Shown here in pieces: positions 7,534 to 16,520 of a stretch of 64,000 nt of DNA. Made by a program: the position numbers and the translations under genes. The first letter of the stretch is position 1; every line of letters begins with the position of its first letter. The DNA comes from Aneurinibacillus sp. REN35. GTDB taxonomy: Bacteria > Bacillota > Bacilli > Aneurinibacillales > Aneurinibacillaceae. The notes below the pieces were generated by a model. The model ran no database searches. It had not been told where the DNA came from and worked only from the letters and a program-made list of their open reading frames with translations. The stretch covers positions 1 to 64,000 of the forward strand of contig NZ_JBFTXJ020000002.1 in NCBI RefSeq assembly GCF_041379945.2, given 5' to 3'.

Positions 7534-8324
7534 GCAGCATCCGTGCTGTGCTGCCACGATGTACGGCATCATCGGCCTGTCTGATCACGGCTTTAGATGG
7601 CCGGATTCTCTGGGAAAAAAATGCGATACAGCCGCTTGCACCTGCAAGTATGACGAAGATGATGACAGCGTTGGTTATAATGGAGAAAATTCGATCTGGC
7701 GAGTTGGGTATAACAGACCGAGTGCGAATTAGTCGTCGTGCGGCAGCGATCCGGGGATCAAGCATGCGGCTGAAGGCGGGAGAGAAAGTTAGCGTCCGCG
7801 CACTTCTGCAGGGTTTATTGATTGCTTCAGGAAACGATGCCGCGATTGCTCTTGCAGAACATGCGGCAGGCAGCAGCGGGATGTTTGTAGAACAGATGAA
7901 CGAGCATGCCAGAACGATCGGCCTGTCGCACACGCAATTTCGCAATCCGCATGGTCTGTCTGTCACCGGGCATCTCTCCAGTGCATATGATATGTGCCTC
8001 ATTGCACGGAGACTGATCCAGTATGAGGAGGCGCTGACTATCTCCAAGCGCAAGCGGGCAGTTATTCGGGTAGCGAGGGGGGGACGCACGCTTACCCTTC
8101 GCAATACGAATACGCTGCTTGGTGCATTGGATGGTGTAGACGGGCTGAAAACAGGATATACACCGAAGGCAAAATACTGCTTATGCGCCACCGTTCCGCA
8201 TACTCGCTTTGGGAGAATCATTGCCGTTGTTATGGGGAGTGCGACGAAGAGAACACGAGACGCAGAGGTAAAGGCACTGCTTTCTTATGCGGATACACTA
8301 AGAGACATTGACGGCCCTGCATAG
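7530..8324 (+). CDS. S11-family D-alanyl-D-alanine carboxypeptidase-like protein without signal peptide
   Basis: A 264-residue serine peptidase of the DacA/DacF family. The active-site motifs are complete: S-M-T-K (Ser40, Lys43), S-G-N (100-102) and K-T-G (207-209). Only about 13 residues precede the domain, no signal peptide is present, and an in-frame stop at 7509-7511 rules out a longer start. The C-terminal PBP5 beta domain and membrane anchor are also absent. The start ATG overlaps the Mur ligase stop (ATGA), so translation is coupled. The product should stay in the cytosol or leave by an unusual route. Confidence 0.82.
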   Translation: MSSIRAVLPRCTASSACLITALDGRILWEKNAIQPLAPASMTKMMTALVIMEKIRSGELGITDRVRISRRAAAIRGSSMRLKAGEKVSVRALLQGLLIASGNDAAIALAEHAAGSSGMFVEQMNEHARTIGLSHTQFRNPHGLSVTGHLSSAYDMCLIARRLIQYEEALTISKRKRAVIRVARGGRTLTLRNTNTLLGALDGVDGLKTGYTPKAKYCLCATVPHTRFGRIIAVVMGSATKRTRDAEVKALLSYADTLRDIDGPA

Positions 8325-8351
8325 GCAAAAGCGGACGCTGCTTCTATAATA

Positions 8352-9812
8352 TTAGTCGTTAAGTGTAAAGCTCATGCCATACTTACGCATTCGATATTGC
8401 AAGCTTTGACGGCTGATGCCAAGCTCTCGTGCGGCACGTGATACATTGTTTCCGTTTTTTTGGATTACATGGCGTATATATTTTTTTTCAAAAGCAGCCA
8501 CTTGGCTTTTTAAATCACTAGGCGCAGGCTCGAAGGAAGCACCCTCATCACCTTGGCTCGATCCGGCAGGTATCGTGCTTTGAGCACTTGAAGGTTCGCT
8601 GCCTTCTTCATGCGAGAGATGAAGCAGCTTGCGGCGAATGTGGTGCGGCAGGTGCTGCATCGTGATCTCGGTTTCTCCGGCGATGAAGTTCATCGTGCCT
8701 TCAATTGCATGCTCAAGCTCCCGTACATTGCCCGGCCAGCTGTATTCGCGGAATGAATGCATTACATCCGGGTGGATGCGCTCAATATGCATGTCGAAGA
8801 GGCGGTTATATTTGCGGATGAAATGCAGGGTAAGCAAGTCGATGTCATCCTTGCGTTCACGCAGCGGCGGGATAAATAAGGTGACAACGCCAAGGCGGTA
8901 ATACAAATCTTTGCGCAGGCGTTCCCCCGCGATTGCGTCGATAGGGTCTTCATTCATGGTGGCGATAATGCGCACATCAATATCCATATCCTTCGTATCG
9001 CCGATGCGGCGGATTTTCTTTTCTTGCAGCGCCCGCAATAGCTTGGCCTGAAGAGGCGGACTCATTGAATTGATCTCATCGAGCAGCAGCGTTCCCCCAC
9101 GGGCCTGCTCAAATAAGCCGGGCCGCTCAATAGCTCCTGTAAAAGCGCCGCGGCGTGTGCCAAAAAGCAGACCTTCAATCAGATGTTCAGGAAGGGCGGC
9201 GCAATTCTGGGAGATGAATGGGCCTGTAGCGCGCGCACTATCATTATGCAGGCTTTGTGCAAACAATTCCTTGCCGGTTCCGGTTTCGCCGACAATTAGC
9301 ACGGAGGAAGATGTGCGGGCGGCACGACGCGCAACTTCAATCACATCCTGTACCGCAGCGCTTTCCCCGATAATACTTTCGAATACATAGCGCGTATCCT
9401 TATACTTTAAGAAGTTCTCACGCAGCATGTGTTCCATGCGGGTAATGTCATTAGCGAGCTCTAGCGCGGCAACGGTCCGGCCGTCTTCTGTGATTGGGAA
9501 TGTATTGTTAATGGTCGTAATTTGTTTGCCTTTGGCATTGAAATACGTTTGCTTTACATTCTTGGTGATCTCTTTATGATGAAGTGCGCGCAGCAGCGTA
9601 CTTTCCTGCTCTTCGGTGAAGGTGAAGACATCAAGCAGACGTCGGTCAAGGACGGCTTCTTTCTTCATGGCTTCGATTTCAGACATTTTCTCGTTATAAA
9701 TAATGGATACGCCATCCCCGTCAATGACATGGATGCCTTCATTAAGCTGATTTAGAATGAATTCGTAGATTTTAATTTTTTGGGTAAGCTTTTCTGTATC
9801 GAATGCGCTCAT
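8352..9812 (-). CDS. Sigma-54-dependent transcriptional activator with PAS sensor (RocR-like)
   Basis: A 486-residue bacterial enhancer-binding protein. An N-terminal PAS-type domain (about 10-125) leads to an AAA+ domain with Walker A G-E-T-G-T-G-K-E (175-182) and the sigma-54 contact loop G-A-F-T-G-A (222-227). A Fis-type helix-turn-helix closes the C-terminus (S-R-A-A-R-E-L-G-I-S-R). The layout matches RocR-like activators of amino acid catabolism. The start is ATG 9812 after GGAGTG; an upstream ATG (9836) has a poor site. No catabolic operon lies beside it, so the target is unknown. Confidence 0.88.
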   Translation of the reverse strand: MSAFDTEKLTQKIKIYEFILNQLNEGIHVIDGDGVSIIYNEKMSEIEAMKKEAVLDRRLLDVFTFTEEQESTLLRALHHKEITKNVKQTYFNAKGKQITTINNTFPITEDGRTVAALELANDITRMEHMLRENFLKYKDTRYVFESIIGESAAVQDVIEVARRAARTSSSVLIVGETGTGKELFAQSLHNDSARATGPFISQNCAALPEHLIEGLLFGTRRGAFTGAIERPGLFEQARGGTLLLDEINSMSPPLQAKLLRALQEKKIRRIGDTKDMDIDVRIIATMNEDPIDAIAGERLRKDLYYRLGVVTLFIPPLRERKDDIDLLTLHFIRKYNRLFDMHIERIHPDVMHSFREYSWPGNVRELEHAIEGTMNFIAGETEITMQHLPHHIRRKLLHLSHEEGSEPSSAQSTIPAGSSQGDEGASFEPAPSDLKSQVAAFEKKYIRHVIQKNGNNVSRAARELGISRQSLQYRMRKYGMSFTLND

Positions 9813-9902
9813 GTGTCCACTCCGTTCTGCGTGCATAGTATGCCTGCCATAAAATTAATCATGGATATGCAAAAAAATCAAGCGCTTTTGTGAAAAGGGT
9901 GC

Positions 9903-9941
9903 AAAAAAAGAAGACCTAACAGGATTGCTCCAAGGTCTTCT
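9903..9941 (-). terminator. Terminator of the cobW-yidD operon
   Basis: On the minus strand the stem GAAGACC...GGTCTTC is followed by seven T residues. Confidence 0.8.
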
Positions 9942-9970
9942 CGTGATTTATACATGAGCGGAAGAACGCC

Positions 9971-10204
9971 CTATCTCTTCTTTTGTTCCGGCTTCTCCGG
10001 CACTAAATCGACACCTCCAGGATGAAAAGGATGGCACTTGGCCAACCGCTTAATCGTAAGCCAGCCACCCTTTATGGCACCGAAGCGTTGAATGGCTTCC
10101 GCTCCATAATGCGAACAGCTTGGATAGAAGCGGCAGGAAGGGGGAAGAAGCGGCGAGATGAGCCGCTGATAGAGACGAATAATCCCCAGTAGAATGGATT
10201 TCAT
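9971..10204 (-). CDS. yidD: Membrane protein insertion efficiency factor YidD
   Basis: A 77-residue protein with the YidD hallmarks: an N-terminal amphipathic helix, R-L-Y-Q-R-L-I-S-P, then [10 protein letters not shown] (two Cys), and a K-C-H-P-F-H-P-G-G motif. YidD helps insert membrane proteins through YidC. The start ATG 10204 matches the family N-terminus (M-K-S-I-L). The upstream GGAAAGGAAG is a little distant at about 13 bases. It lies 22 bases after cobW in the same direction, so it is probably co-transcribed. Confidence 0.92.
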   Translation of the reverse strand: MKSILLGIIRLYQRLISPLLPPSCRFYPSCSHYGAEAIQRFGAIKGGWLTIKRLAKCHPFHPGGVDLVPEKPEQKKR

Positions 10205-10226
10205 GATGTATATACGACTTCCTTTC

Positions 10227-11258
10227 CTATGCTTGATGCGTTCCTTCTTGTACGAATTCACCCCACGCCCGGCGAATTTCAGCAACAGGCAGATCAATGC
10301 CGATTAGAACGAGATAGTGTTCAGCCGCATCGGGTGCGGGTTCCCATTCTGTGCGTTTGGCCGCATACTGCATGAGCTGTGTCTTTGTTTGACCCTCAAC
10401 CGGCAAATAGCCTTTAGCGCGCAACAGGTGCGGATGGTAGCGCTTCAGCAGCTTCTCCACCTTTTTGATCTGGACCATTCCTTGAACCGGAAGGGTGAAT
10501 GTCTGTACCCGTGAATAAGAGCCGTCTTGTGCGGCCGCATCATGGTCATGCTCTTCTATAGAATCTGGCTCACGGGTCACTTGTGCTTGTACAATACGGA
10601 ACAGCGGTTTTGGGATTGCGGCGCTTTTTTCCTGCTTATGTATATGCGCAAATATCGGAACAAGGTCAATGTCACTGTAAGTTGTAAACAGAATCGGTGA
10701 GCGGTCATTTTGCTTGCGCAGTGCCTTGATAAGCTTTTCTTTATGGTTATCCTTCATATCCTCTGTTTTATTAACGATTACCGTATCTGCGACTTCAACC
10801 TGGCGTTTTACCGTACGTACCAGTTGGCGGTCTACCTCGAAGATGCTTGTGTACTCAAGATAATAGTACGAATCAAGCGTAGTCAGTACCGTATGAAAGC
10901 GGACCTTTTCCTTTAAACGAGGTTCGGTGAGCATATCTACAACTTCCTCTGGATTGGCCACTCCCGTCAGTTCCACAAAAATCACATCGGGTTGCTTCTG
11001 CAAGAGCTTCTCTACGCTTTCGACCACCTCGCTCTTTTTGCTGCAGCAAATACAGCCGTCGAGCAGCTTTTCCATGATTTGATTCTCTTGCATGGTTGCG
11101 TTCACTAAGCGTCCGTCCACATCCATTGTACCGAGTTCATTCATCAGTATAGCCGACTCTAGGCCGCGCCGGGTGGCTTCTTGAAGCAGCCGAAGCAGCA
11201 ATGTGGTTTTGCCGCTGCCGAGAAAGCCACTGACAATGACCACAGGAATACGTGACAT
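10227..11258 (-). CDS. CobW/G3E-family GTPase metal chaperone
   Basis: A 343-residue G3E GTPase. The P-loop G-F-L-G-S-G-K-T-T (11-19), the metal-binding C-I-C-C (Cys69, 71, 72) and the N-K-T-E base-recognition motif are clear. A CobW C-terminal domain is present. A His/Asp cluster (E-H-D-H-D near residue 235) sits in the linker and could bind zinc. Family members deliver zinc or cobalt to client enzymes. The start is ATG 11258 after GGAAGGAG. No Zur box is evident. Confidence 0.88.
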   Translation of the reverse strand: MSRIPVVIVSGFLGSGKTTLLLRLLQEATRRGLESAILMNELGTMDVDGRLVNATMQENQIMEKLLDGCICCSKKSEVVESVEKLLQKQPDVIFVELTGVANPEEVVDMLTEPRLKEKVRFHTVLTTLDSYYYLEYTSIFEVDRQLVRTVKRQVEVADTVIVNKTEDMKDNHKEKLIKALRKQNDRSPILFTTYSDIDLVPIFAHIHKQEKSAAIPKPLFRIVQAQVTREPDSIEEHDHDAAAQDGSYSRVQTFTLPVQGMVQIKKVEKLLKRYHPHLLRAKGYLPVEGQTKTQLMQYAAKRTEWEPAPDAAEHYLVLIGIDLPVAEIRRAWGEFVQEGTHQA

Positions 11259-11307
11259 AAGATTCGACTCCTTCCCTGTAGGCTTGTTCCATGTTTATTC
11301 TTCTCTA

Positions 11308-12828
11308 TTATAAGACAGGGGAGAAAAGCCGGGCAAACGATTCTTTTGTCCGCTTGATAATACCGCGCCGAGTAAATTCTTCCATATCAAGACAGATCGA
11401 TTCATCAAGATCTTCTTCATATTGCTGTATAAGTGTGGCAATACTTGACGTCTCAAATAGAAACGCATTGACCTCAAAATTTAATTGGAAGCTGCGAAGG
11501 TCGATATTGGCGGTACCTACTGAAGCGAAATCTCCGTCGATAATAACGACCTTCTGGTGTAAAAACCCCTTTTGGTATAAATAGATTTTAATACCACAGC
11601 GGAGCAGCTCCATAAAATATGAGGCAGTAGCATACTGTGTGAGCGCACTGTCTGATGTTTGCGGGACGATCAGCTTTACATCGATGCCCTTGTGAGCGGC
11701 AATGCGCAGCGCGGTGCGTATCGCTTCATTCGGGATGAAATACGGTGTCGCAATCCAGATGGACTTCTCGGCACAGGAGAACATCGCATAATACAAATCA
11801 CTCATCAATCCGATCTGCGTATCGGGTCCGCTGGCGGTAATCTGTACGCCCCCATCACCTTCTACTTTCTCGGTAATAAGATAAGGGCGCTCCTCTAACT
11901 GTTCGCCGGATACATATTCCCAATCAAGCAGGAAAATGGCGTGCAGTGTACGCAGCGCCTCACCTTCTATCTTCAGATGCGTATCGCGCCAAAAACCAAT
12001 TGCCTTATCCCGTCCCAAGTATTCATCGCCTACATTTAACCCTCCGGTAAAGCCGACGCGCCCGTCGATCACAACGATTTTACGGTGGTTACGGAAGTTG
12101 AATTTCTGATTGAAGAATCCGTTGGCGATCGGGGAGAAGCCGTGTACTTGCACACCGGCTTCCTCCATCGCGGCAATATCCCGTGATTCAAGTGTGAAGC
12201 TGCCGATGGCATCGTAGATGAATCGAACTTCTACCCCGCTTCGTGCTTTTTCAATTAATAGGGAAATCATGTTTTTGCCAATGCGATCCGAACGAAAAAT
12301 ATAGTATTCCATATGAATGTAACGCTGTGCTTGCTTCAGTTCTGTCAAAAGAGAAGTGTATGTTTCCTGCCCGTTTTTTAGTACTTCCGTTCTTGAATGA
12401 AAGTTGATTGGTGTATAAGCCATCGCTTCCACAAGAGAGATGAAGCATTGCTTTGTATCGGTTATTGCCTGCCCCTTCTCCCGGCATCTCGCTGTATGGG
12501 GGGAAGTATCCCCCAGCATGCGCTTGAGATATGTACGATTGTATATGCGCTTCTGGCGAAACAATAGCCCCTTTAAGTACAGTTGCCCTGAGTACAAGTA
12601 GAGAATATAGCCGAAAATGGGAAGAAAAAATAAAAGGGACAGCCATAGCAGTGTATTATGAGGTGCTCGCTCTTCGAGAATGAGCGAATACGAAACTGTC
12701 GCCACCATCAACAGGTAGACGGCAATCCAGAAGGCGAATGCAGACCATGAGGCGTAAGAAAGTCGAGCTAAATACAGCGCTCCAATCATTGCAAGCAAAA
12801 TAATAAATTGTCCAAACCGTTTCCACAT
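11308..12828 (-). CDS. cls: Cardiolipin synthase (two PLD domains)
   Basis: A 506-residue membrane phosphatidyltransferase that joins two phosphatidylglycerol molecules into cardiolipin. Two N-terminal transmembrane helices (about 5-60) with a PLDc_N region precede two HKD catalytic motifs, H-R-K-x4-D (V-V-I-D-G-R context) and H-Q-K-x4-D (V-V-I-I-D-G-D). The length is typical for Bacillales Cls. The start is uncertain: ATG 12828 has a weak GGAATG, while GTG 12837 adds three residues. It is a single gene. Confidence 0.92.
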   Translation of the reverse strand: MWKRFGQFIILLAMIGALYLARLSYASWSAFAFWIAVYLLMVATVSYSLILEERAPHNTLLWLSLLFFLPIFGYILYLYSGQLYLKGLLFRQKRIYNRTYLKRMLGDTSPHTARCREKGQAITDTKQCFISLVEAMAYTPINFHSRTEVLKNGQETYTSLLTELKQAQRYIHMEYYIFRSDRIGKNMISLLIEKARSGVEVRFIYDAIGSFTLESRDIAAMEEAGVQVHGFSPIANGFFNQKFNFRNHRKIVVIDGRVGFTGGLNVGDEYLGRDKAIGFWRDTHLKIEGEALRTLHAIFLLDWEYVSGEQLEERPYLITEKVEGDGGVQITASGPDTQIGLMSDLYYAMFSCAEKSIWIATPYFIPNEAIRTALRIAAHKGIDVKLIVPQTSDSALTQYATASYFMELLRCGIKIYLYQKGFLHQKVVIIDGDFASVGTANIDLRSFQLNFEVNAFLFETSSIATLIQQYEEDLDESICLDMEEFTRRGIIKRTKESFARLFSPVL

Positions 12829-13080
12829 ACATTCCACGACGCTTTCTACAAGTTAGATTATCAGTCGGCATTCCGATAGGAGATCAGTAGGCCGCTGTGT
12901 ATATAAAAATTACACCGCCCGTTCCCCTTTTAAACGAGAAATAGTGTGCGCTGCTTCTTCTTTTTTTTATTCTGTTCAACGCTTGCTGTATATATGGCTT
13001 AGAATGTTTTTTCTTATGTAAAAAAGGGGAAGGTACATAGAGAAGGTACATGGCAGGATGAAGGGAGTGAGGGAGGAACT

Positions 13081-14022
13081 ATGCAGGCGGTACGACTTGT
13101 GAATACAACGGATCTGACACATGATGAGTGGCTTGCTTGGCGCCGGCAAGGAATTAGCGGCAGCGATGTAGGAGCCATCTGCGGAGTGGATAAGTATCGA
13201 TCACGCATTGCGGTTTATTTGGAGAAGGTGGGCCAGGCAATGGAGCGAAAAGATACCGAAGCAATGCATTTTGGCCGCGTGCTTGAAGAGGTCATAGCGG
13301 ACGAATTCGCACGCCGAACCGGCTATAAACTAGAGCGTCGCAATGCCATTCTTCAGCATCCAGAGACAGAATGGGCAATTGGTAATATCGACCGGTTAAT
13401 TCTCGATACAGAACGGGGCAACGGTGTACTAGAGATTAAGACAGCCTCAGAATACATGCGCAAGGAATGGGAGGAAGGCAGCATTCCGGAAGTGTATCAG
13501 CTGCAGCTTCAATGGTATTTATATATCACCGGCCTGACATGGGGTGCTTTTGCCGTTTTGATTGGGGGCAATACGTTTCATTATCAGATCGTAGAGCGGG
13601 ATGAAGCGTTGATTGCGCTTAGCGTGCAAATCTGTGAACATTTTTGGCACAATCATGTGATGACCGGTGTTCCTCCGCTGCCGGACGGAAGTGAAGCTGC
13701 CTCGGAGTTGATTACGGCAATGTATCCTGAAGGTGAGGCGGATAGCGTAACGGTGCTTCCGGATGAAGCGGAAGAGCTGATTGCGAAATGGGAAGAGGCA
13801 GACCGGGATATGGAGGAGGCGGAGGAAAGAAAGCGTGAAGCAGAGAACCGACTGAAAGCGCTGATTGGCCGCCATGAAACCGGTCTTACAGGTGAGCGTC
13901 GAATCAGCTGGAAGAACATATCCCGCAGAGCAGTCGATGTCAAAGCTTTACGGGAGAAGCGGCCGGATATTTACGAAGAATTCGTCCGTCCCACAGTAAC
14001 AAGGCGTTTTCTCATTATGTAG
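13081..14022 (+). CDS. YqaJ-type viral recombinase / lambda-exonuclease-fold nuclease
   Basis: A 313-residue nuclease of the PD-(D/E)xK superfamily, expected to resect double-stranded DNA for single-strand annealing. Conserved features are G-I-S-G-S-D-V-G-A-I (24-33), E70, D104 in G-N-I-D and E118-x-K120 in L-E-I-K-T. A charged coiled coil follows (about 225-265). The start ATG 13081 follows GGGAGGAAC. It is paired with recT 19 bases downstream, as in the yqaJ-yqaK pair of B. subtilis skin, but no other phage gene is nearby. Confidence 0.88.
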   Translation: MQAVRLVNTTDLTHDEWLAWRRQGISGSDVGAICGVDKYRSRIAVYLEKVGQAMERKDTEAMHFGRVLEEVIADEFARRTGYKLERRNAILQHPETEWAIGNIDRLILDTERGNGVLEIKTASEYMRKEWEEGSIPEVYQLQLQWYLYITGLTWGAFAVLIGGNTFHYQIVERDEALIALSVQICEHFWHNHVMTGVPPLPDGSEAASELITAMYPEGEADSVTVLPDEAEELIAKWEEADRDMEEAEERKREAENRLKALIGRHETGLTGERRISWKNISRRAVDVKALREKRPDIYEEFVRPTVTRRFLIM

Positions 14023-14041
14023 AAAAGAGGAGGAAGGTACA

Positions 14042-14911
14042 ATGGCAGATGATTTACGAAGCAAGCTCGAAGCAAAAGCGAGGGAAACGCAAAGTAATCC
14101 ACCTACACCGGCTCAGGCCATCGGTGCATACTTAAAAAAAATGGAGCCAGAAATTGCACGGGTACTGCCGAAGCATATGGATGTAGATCGGTTGCTGCGT
14201 ATTGCACTTACTACGATTCGAACCAATCCACAGCTTCTTGAGTGTACGGTACCCTCCCTGCTTGGTGCGGTGATGCAAGCTGCGCAGTTAGGTCTTGAAC
14301 CCGGGCTGCTTGGCCAATGCTATATTATTCCGTATGGCAGAGAGGCGACCTTCGTTATCGGATACAAAGGAATGATCGATCTCGCACGCCGCTCCGGTAC
14401 TATTAAAAGCATGTATGCACATGAAGTCTACAGCAACGATGAATTTGATTACGAATACGGACTTCATCCGTCTTTGACTCATCGTCCGGCCATGCGTGAG
14501 CGCGGTGAATTCATCGGTGTATATGCGGTAGCACATTTTATGGATGGCGGCTATCAGTTTGAGTTCATGCCCAAAGAAGAAATTGACCGGCGCCGCATGC
14601 GTTCCCGCTCCTATCAAAGCGGTCCATGGGTAACCGATTATGAGGAAATGGCCAAAAAAACAGTCATTCGTCATATGTTTAAATATCTGCCGCTCAGCGT
14701 AGAGATTATGCGTGGAGCAGCGAAGGATGAGACGGTACTGCCGGATATAGGGGAGGAAGCGATTAGTGTGTATGAGCGTCCGCTTGAGGCGCAGGTTCTC
14801 TCTGCTGAAGATGTGCCGGTCGAGAGGGAGACAACAAATGCAAGAGATAAAGAAGAAGATGGGAAAAAAAGTGCTGCCAAAAGCGGCAACAACAATCATA
14901 ATAAAGATTAA
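14042..14911 (+). CDS. recT: RecT-family single-strand annealing protein
   Basis: A 289-residue RecT/Redbeta-type annealing protein. The conserved core includes the P-x-L-L-x-C-T-V-P-S-L-L-G-A-V-M-x-A-A-Q-L-G-L-E-P type segment (residues about 60-85) and the Y-G-x-E-A-x-F-x-I-G-Y-K-G region that follows. The C-terminus is a Lys/Asp/Asn-rich tail. The start ATG 14042 follows GAGGAGGAAGG. It forms an operon with the YqaJ nuclease; together they make a complete phage-type recombination module. Confidence 0.93.
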   Translation: MADDLRSKLEAKARETQSNPPTPAQAIGAYLKKMEPEIARVLPKHMDVDRLLRIALTTIRTNPQLLECTVPSLLGAVMQAAQLGLEPGLLGQCYIIPYGREATFVIGYKGMIDLARRSGTIKSMYAHEVYSNDEFDYEYGLHPSLTHRPAMRERGEFIGVYAVAHFMDGGYQFEFMPKEEIDRRRMRSRSYQSGPWVTDYEEMAKKTVIRHMFKYLPLSVEIMRGAAKDETVLPDIGEEAISVYERPLEAQVLSAEDVPVERETTNARDKEEDGKKSAAKSGNNNHNKD

Positions 14912-14970
14912 TGGAATTTTTGACTGCCGCATATAGGTAGGAGTAGCTCGATTATAGGGAGGGGAGAGTC

Positions 14971-15309
14971 ATGCGTTGGATTTGGCAATGGATTTTATCC
15001 GCGATCGCACTTTTGGTTGTTGCCTGGCTGTTTGATGCGATCTGGTTTGACAGCGTGGGTGCTGCTTTTATCGCAGCGCTCGTATTGGGAATTATTAATG
15101 TGACCCTGCGTCCGATTTTAAAGCTGTTGGCGCTGCCGGTGACGATTTTGACATTAGGATTGTTTGCGCTCATTATTAATGCGCTCATGCTGCTTCTGAC
15201 AGGCAATCTTGTACCTGGGTTTCATGTGGAAGGTTTTTTTGCCGCCTTTTTCGGCTCCATCGTGCTCTCGATTGTGAGCAGTATCATGTCAGCCGCATTG
15301 AAAGACTAA
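14971..15309 (+). CDS. YvlD-like four-helix membrane protein (phage holin 4_2 family)
   Basis: A 112-residue integral membrane protein with four predicted helices. It carries the family pattern A-x-x-L-G-I-I-N-x-T-L-R-P-I-L-K and L-P-V-T-I-L-T-L-G-L-F-A-L-I-I-N-A. In Bacillus the relative YvlD belongs to an envelope-stress operon; the holin name is historical. The start ATG 14971 follows TAGGGAGGGGAG. Confidence 0.9.
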   Translation: MRWIWQWILSAIALLVVAWLFDAIWFDSVGAAFIAALVLGIINVTLRPILKLLALPVTILTLGLFALIINALMLLLTGNLVPGFHVEGFFAAFFGSIVLSIVSSIMSAALKD

Positions 15310-15362
15310 AATAAGCAGGCCCCTATCTATGTGTATGTACAAAGATAGGGGCCTGCTTATTA
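15310..15362. terminator. Strong bidirectional terminator
   Basis: Perfect 19-base arms (15310-15328 and 15344-15362) around a 15-base loop, between the YvlD-like gene and a convergent small gene. Confidence 0.85.
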
Positions 15363-15377
15363 TCAAGGTAAGGCATG

Positions 15378-15575
15378 TTAGGCTGCGAGAATTTTTAGCG
15401 CACGGATAATCTCGAGGCTTTCTTCCCGGGTTAAGGCCACACCATTATATTGAACACGTCCTGTATCAAGCAGCTCCATCAAATTAAAAGACGCATCCCA
15501 CTGGATCATATCGTTGAATAGTTCAGAGAGCTCGATGGTTTCACCTGCTGATAAGGCCTCTTGAATGGTTTTCAT
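15378..15575 (-). CDS. Small acidic protein of unknown function
   Basis: A predicted soluble, helical protein of 65 residues. It starts at ATG 15575 after AGGAAGTG; a longer frame to 15686 has no ribosome site. No family is recognised. It ends close to the strong shared terminator. Confidence 0.6.
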   Translation of the reverse strand: MKTIQEALSAGETIELSELFNDMIQWDASFNLMELLDTGRVQYNGVALTREESLEIIRALKILAA

Positions 15576-15701
15576 GATTGTCACTTCCTGTTTCCTTTTT
15601 CGCCATGTGGCTGTTATCTCAAACACACGATTTATATCATATGCGAAAATGACAAGAATGTCCATATTCATTTTTGCTGCATACATATTGCTTGTATGTA
15701 A

Positions 15702-15729
15702 GCGGGAAGCCGGATCGCCGACTTCCCGT
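15702..15729 (-). terminator. Hairpin after tlp
   Basis: Arms CGGGAAG and CTTCCCG downstream of tlp; a weak tail on the minus strand. Confidence 0.45.
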
Positions 15730-15742
15730 ATTGATCCGCAGC

Positions 15743-15976
15743 CTACTCGTACCGGTTTTGCTGGCTCTGCGCCTGCTGTTCATCTTGGATTTCATTACGC
15801 ATGGATTCGATGCTCGCCCGACGGCGGGCATTTTTGTCCCGGATTTCTTCTCGCTGTGTCTCCGAGAGGTGCGTATTGCTCATTGTATCTTCAGCGGCTT
15901 CGATGTTGCCGATCGTGTTCTGCACCATTTCTTGAAGCTTTTGTGCGTTGTCCTTGCGGTTATCCGGCTTTGCCAT
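15743..15976 (-). CDS. tlp: Small acid-soluble spore protein Tlp
   Basis: A 77-residue hydrophilic spore-core protein. The N-terminal M-A-K-P-D-x-R-x-D-N-x-x-K-L-Q-E-M-V-Q-N-T-I segment, followed by N-I-E-A-A-E and the R-R-x-S-I-E-S-M-R-x-E-I repeat, is diagnostic of Tlp. The start ATG 15976 follows GGAGGAGG. In B. subtilis tlp is made in the forespore under sigma-G/F; a matching promoter was not pinned down here. Confidence 0.93.
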   Translation of the reverse strand: MAKPDNRKDNAQKLQEMVQNTIGNIEAAEDTMSNTHLSETQREEIRDKNARRRASIESMRNEIQDEQQAQSQQNRYE

Positions 15977-16178
15977 ACGAATCTGCCTCCTCCGATGAAT
16001 TCGTGAGCGCCATGGCTTCACGTCACGTATTGTTTGATAAAAAAAGACCGTTTATTCCTGCACAGTCAAAGAACAATCCATGCAAAATTTGCATGAATTC
16101 CCAGGTTCCAGATCCTACCTTGCTATTTATATAATGGGAGTATATGTGTTCATTTTCAAAGGCTGAGGAGGATGACCG

Positions 16179-16418
16179 GTGTCGATATCGCGAACATGCC
16201 AGAACTGTTGGTGGATATGTGAGAACACGAATCAGTGCCTATTCCCAGAAGAGTTGCAAAACATGCAAAAGACCCCCAAATCAATCATATGTTGGGGATG
16301 GCGTCCTACAGAAAAAACAGCACGACATGCATATTTAGAGCGATATGGACGGGAAGTAGACCGTATTGGAATCTTGCCTGTAGTAGATGAGTCCCCTGCT
16401 TTTGAAGGACGGGAATAG
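16179..16418 (+). CDS. Cys/Trp-rich small protein, unknown
   Basis: A 79-residue predicted protein with GTG start at 16179, 7 bases after AGGAGG (16166-16171). Five cysteines lie in the first half (C-x2-C near residues 7-10, then 14, 20 and 38), the last within a C-W-G-W motif, so a metal-binding fold is possible. No family is recognised. The frame, ribosome site and a following dyad make it a likely gene. Confidence 0.5.
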   Translation: MSISRTCQNCWWICENTNQCLFPEELQNMQKTPKSIICWGWRPTEKTARHAYLERYGREVDRIGILPVVDESPAFEGRE

Positions 16419-16449
16419 AAAATACAAACGCGCCATGATAGAATGAAAA

Positions 16450-16474
16450 TATTACCAAGTTTTATATGGTAATA
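16450..16474. promoter_or_regulatory. Dyad TATTACCA-N9-TGGTAATA
   Basis: A perfect 8-base inverted repeat about 50 bases before the next gene. It could be an operator or a weak terminator of the Cys-rich gene. Confidence 0.35.
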
Positions 16475-16520
16475 AATAAAAGCGCTGACGCATGAGTGCG
16501 TGCGTAAGGGTGGGGCGTTA

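Noticed and set aside
7343-8221. Long minus-strand open frame of 292 codons
   Set aside because: It lies opposite the Mur ligase and S11 peptidase genes, which have full family motifs; it has no ribosome site and an Arg/Ser/Ile-rich shadow composition.
14971-15309. Holin of a prophage next to recT
   Set aside because: The protein matches the YvlD-type envelope family, which is chromosomal and not a lysis holin, so it does not support an intact prophage.
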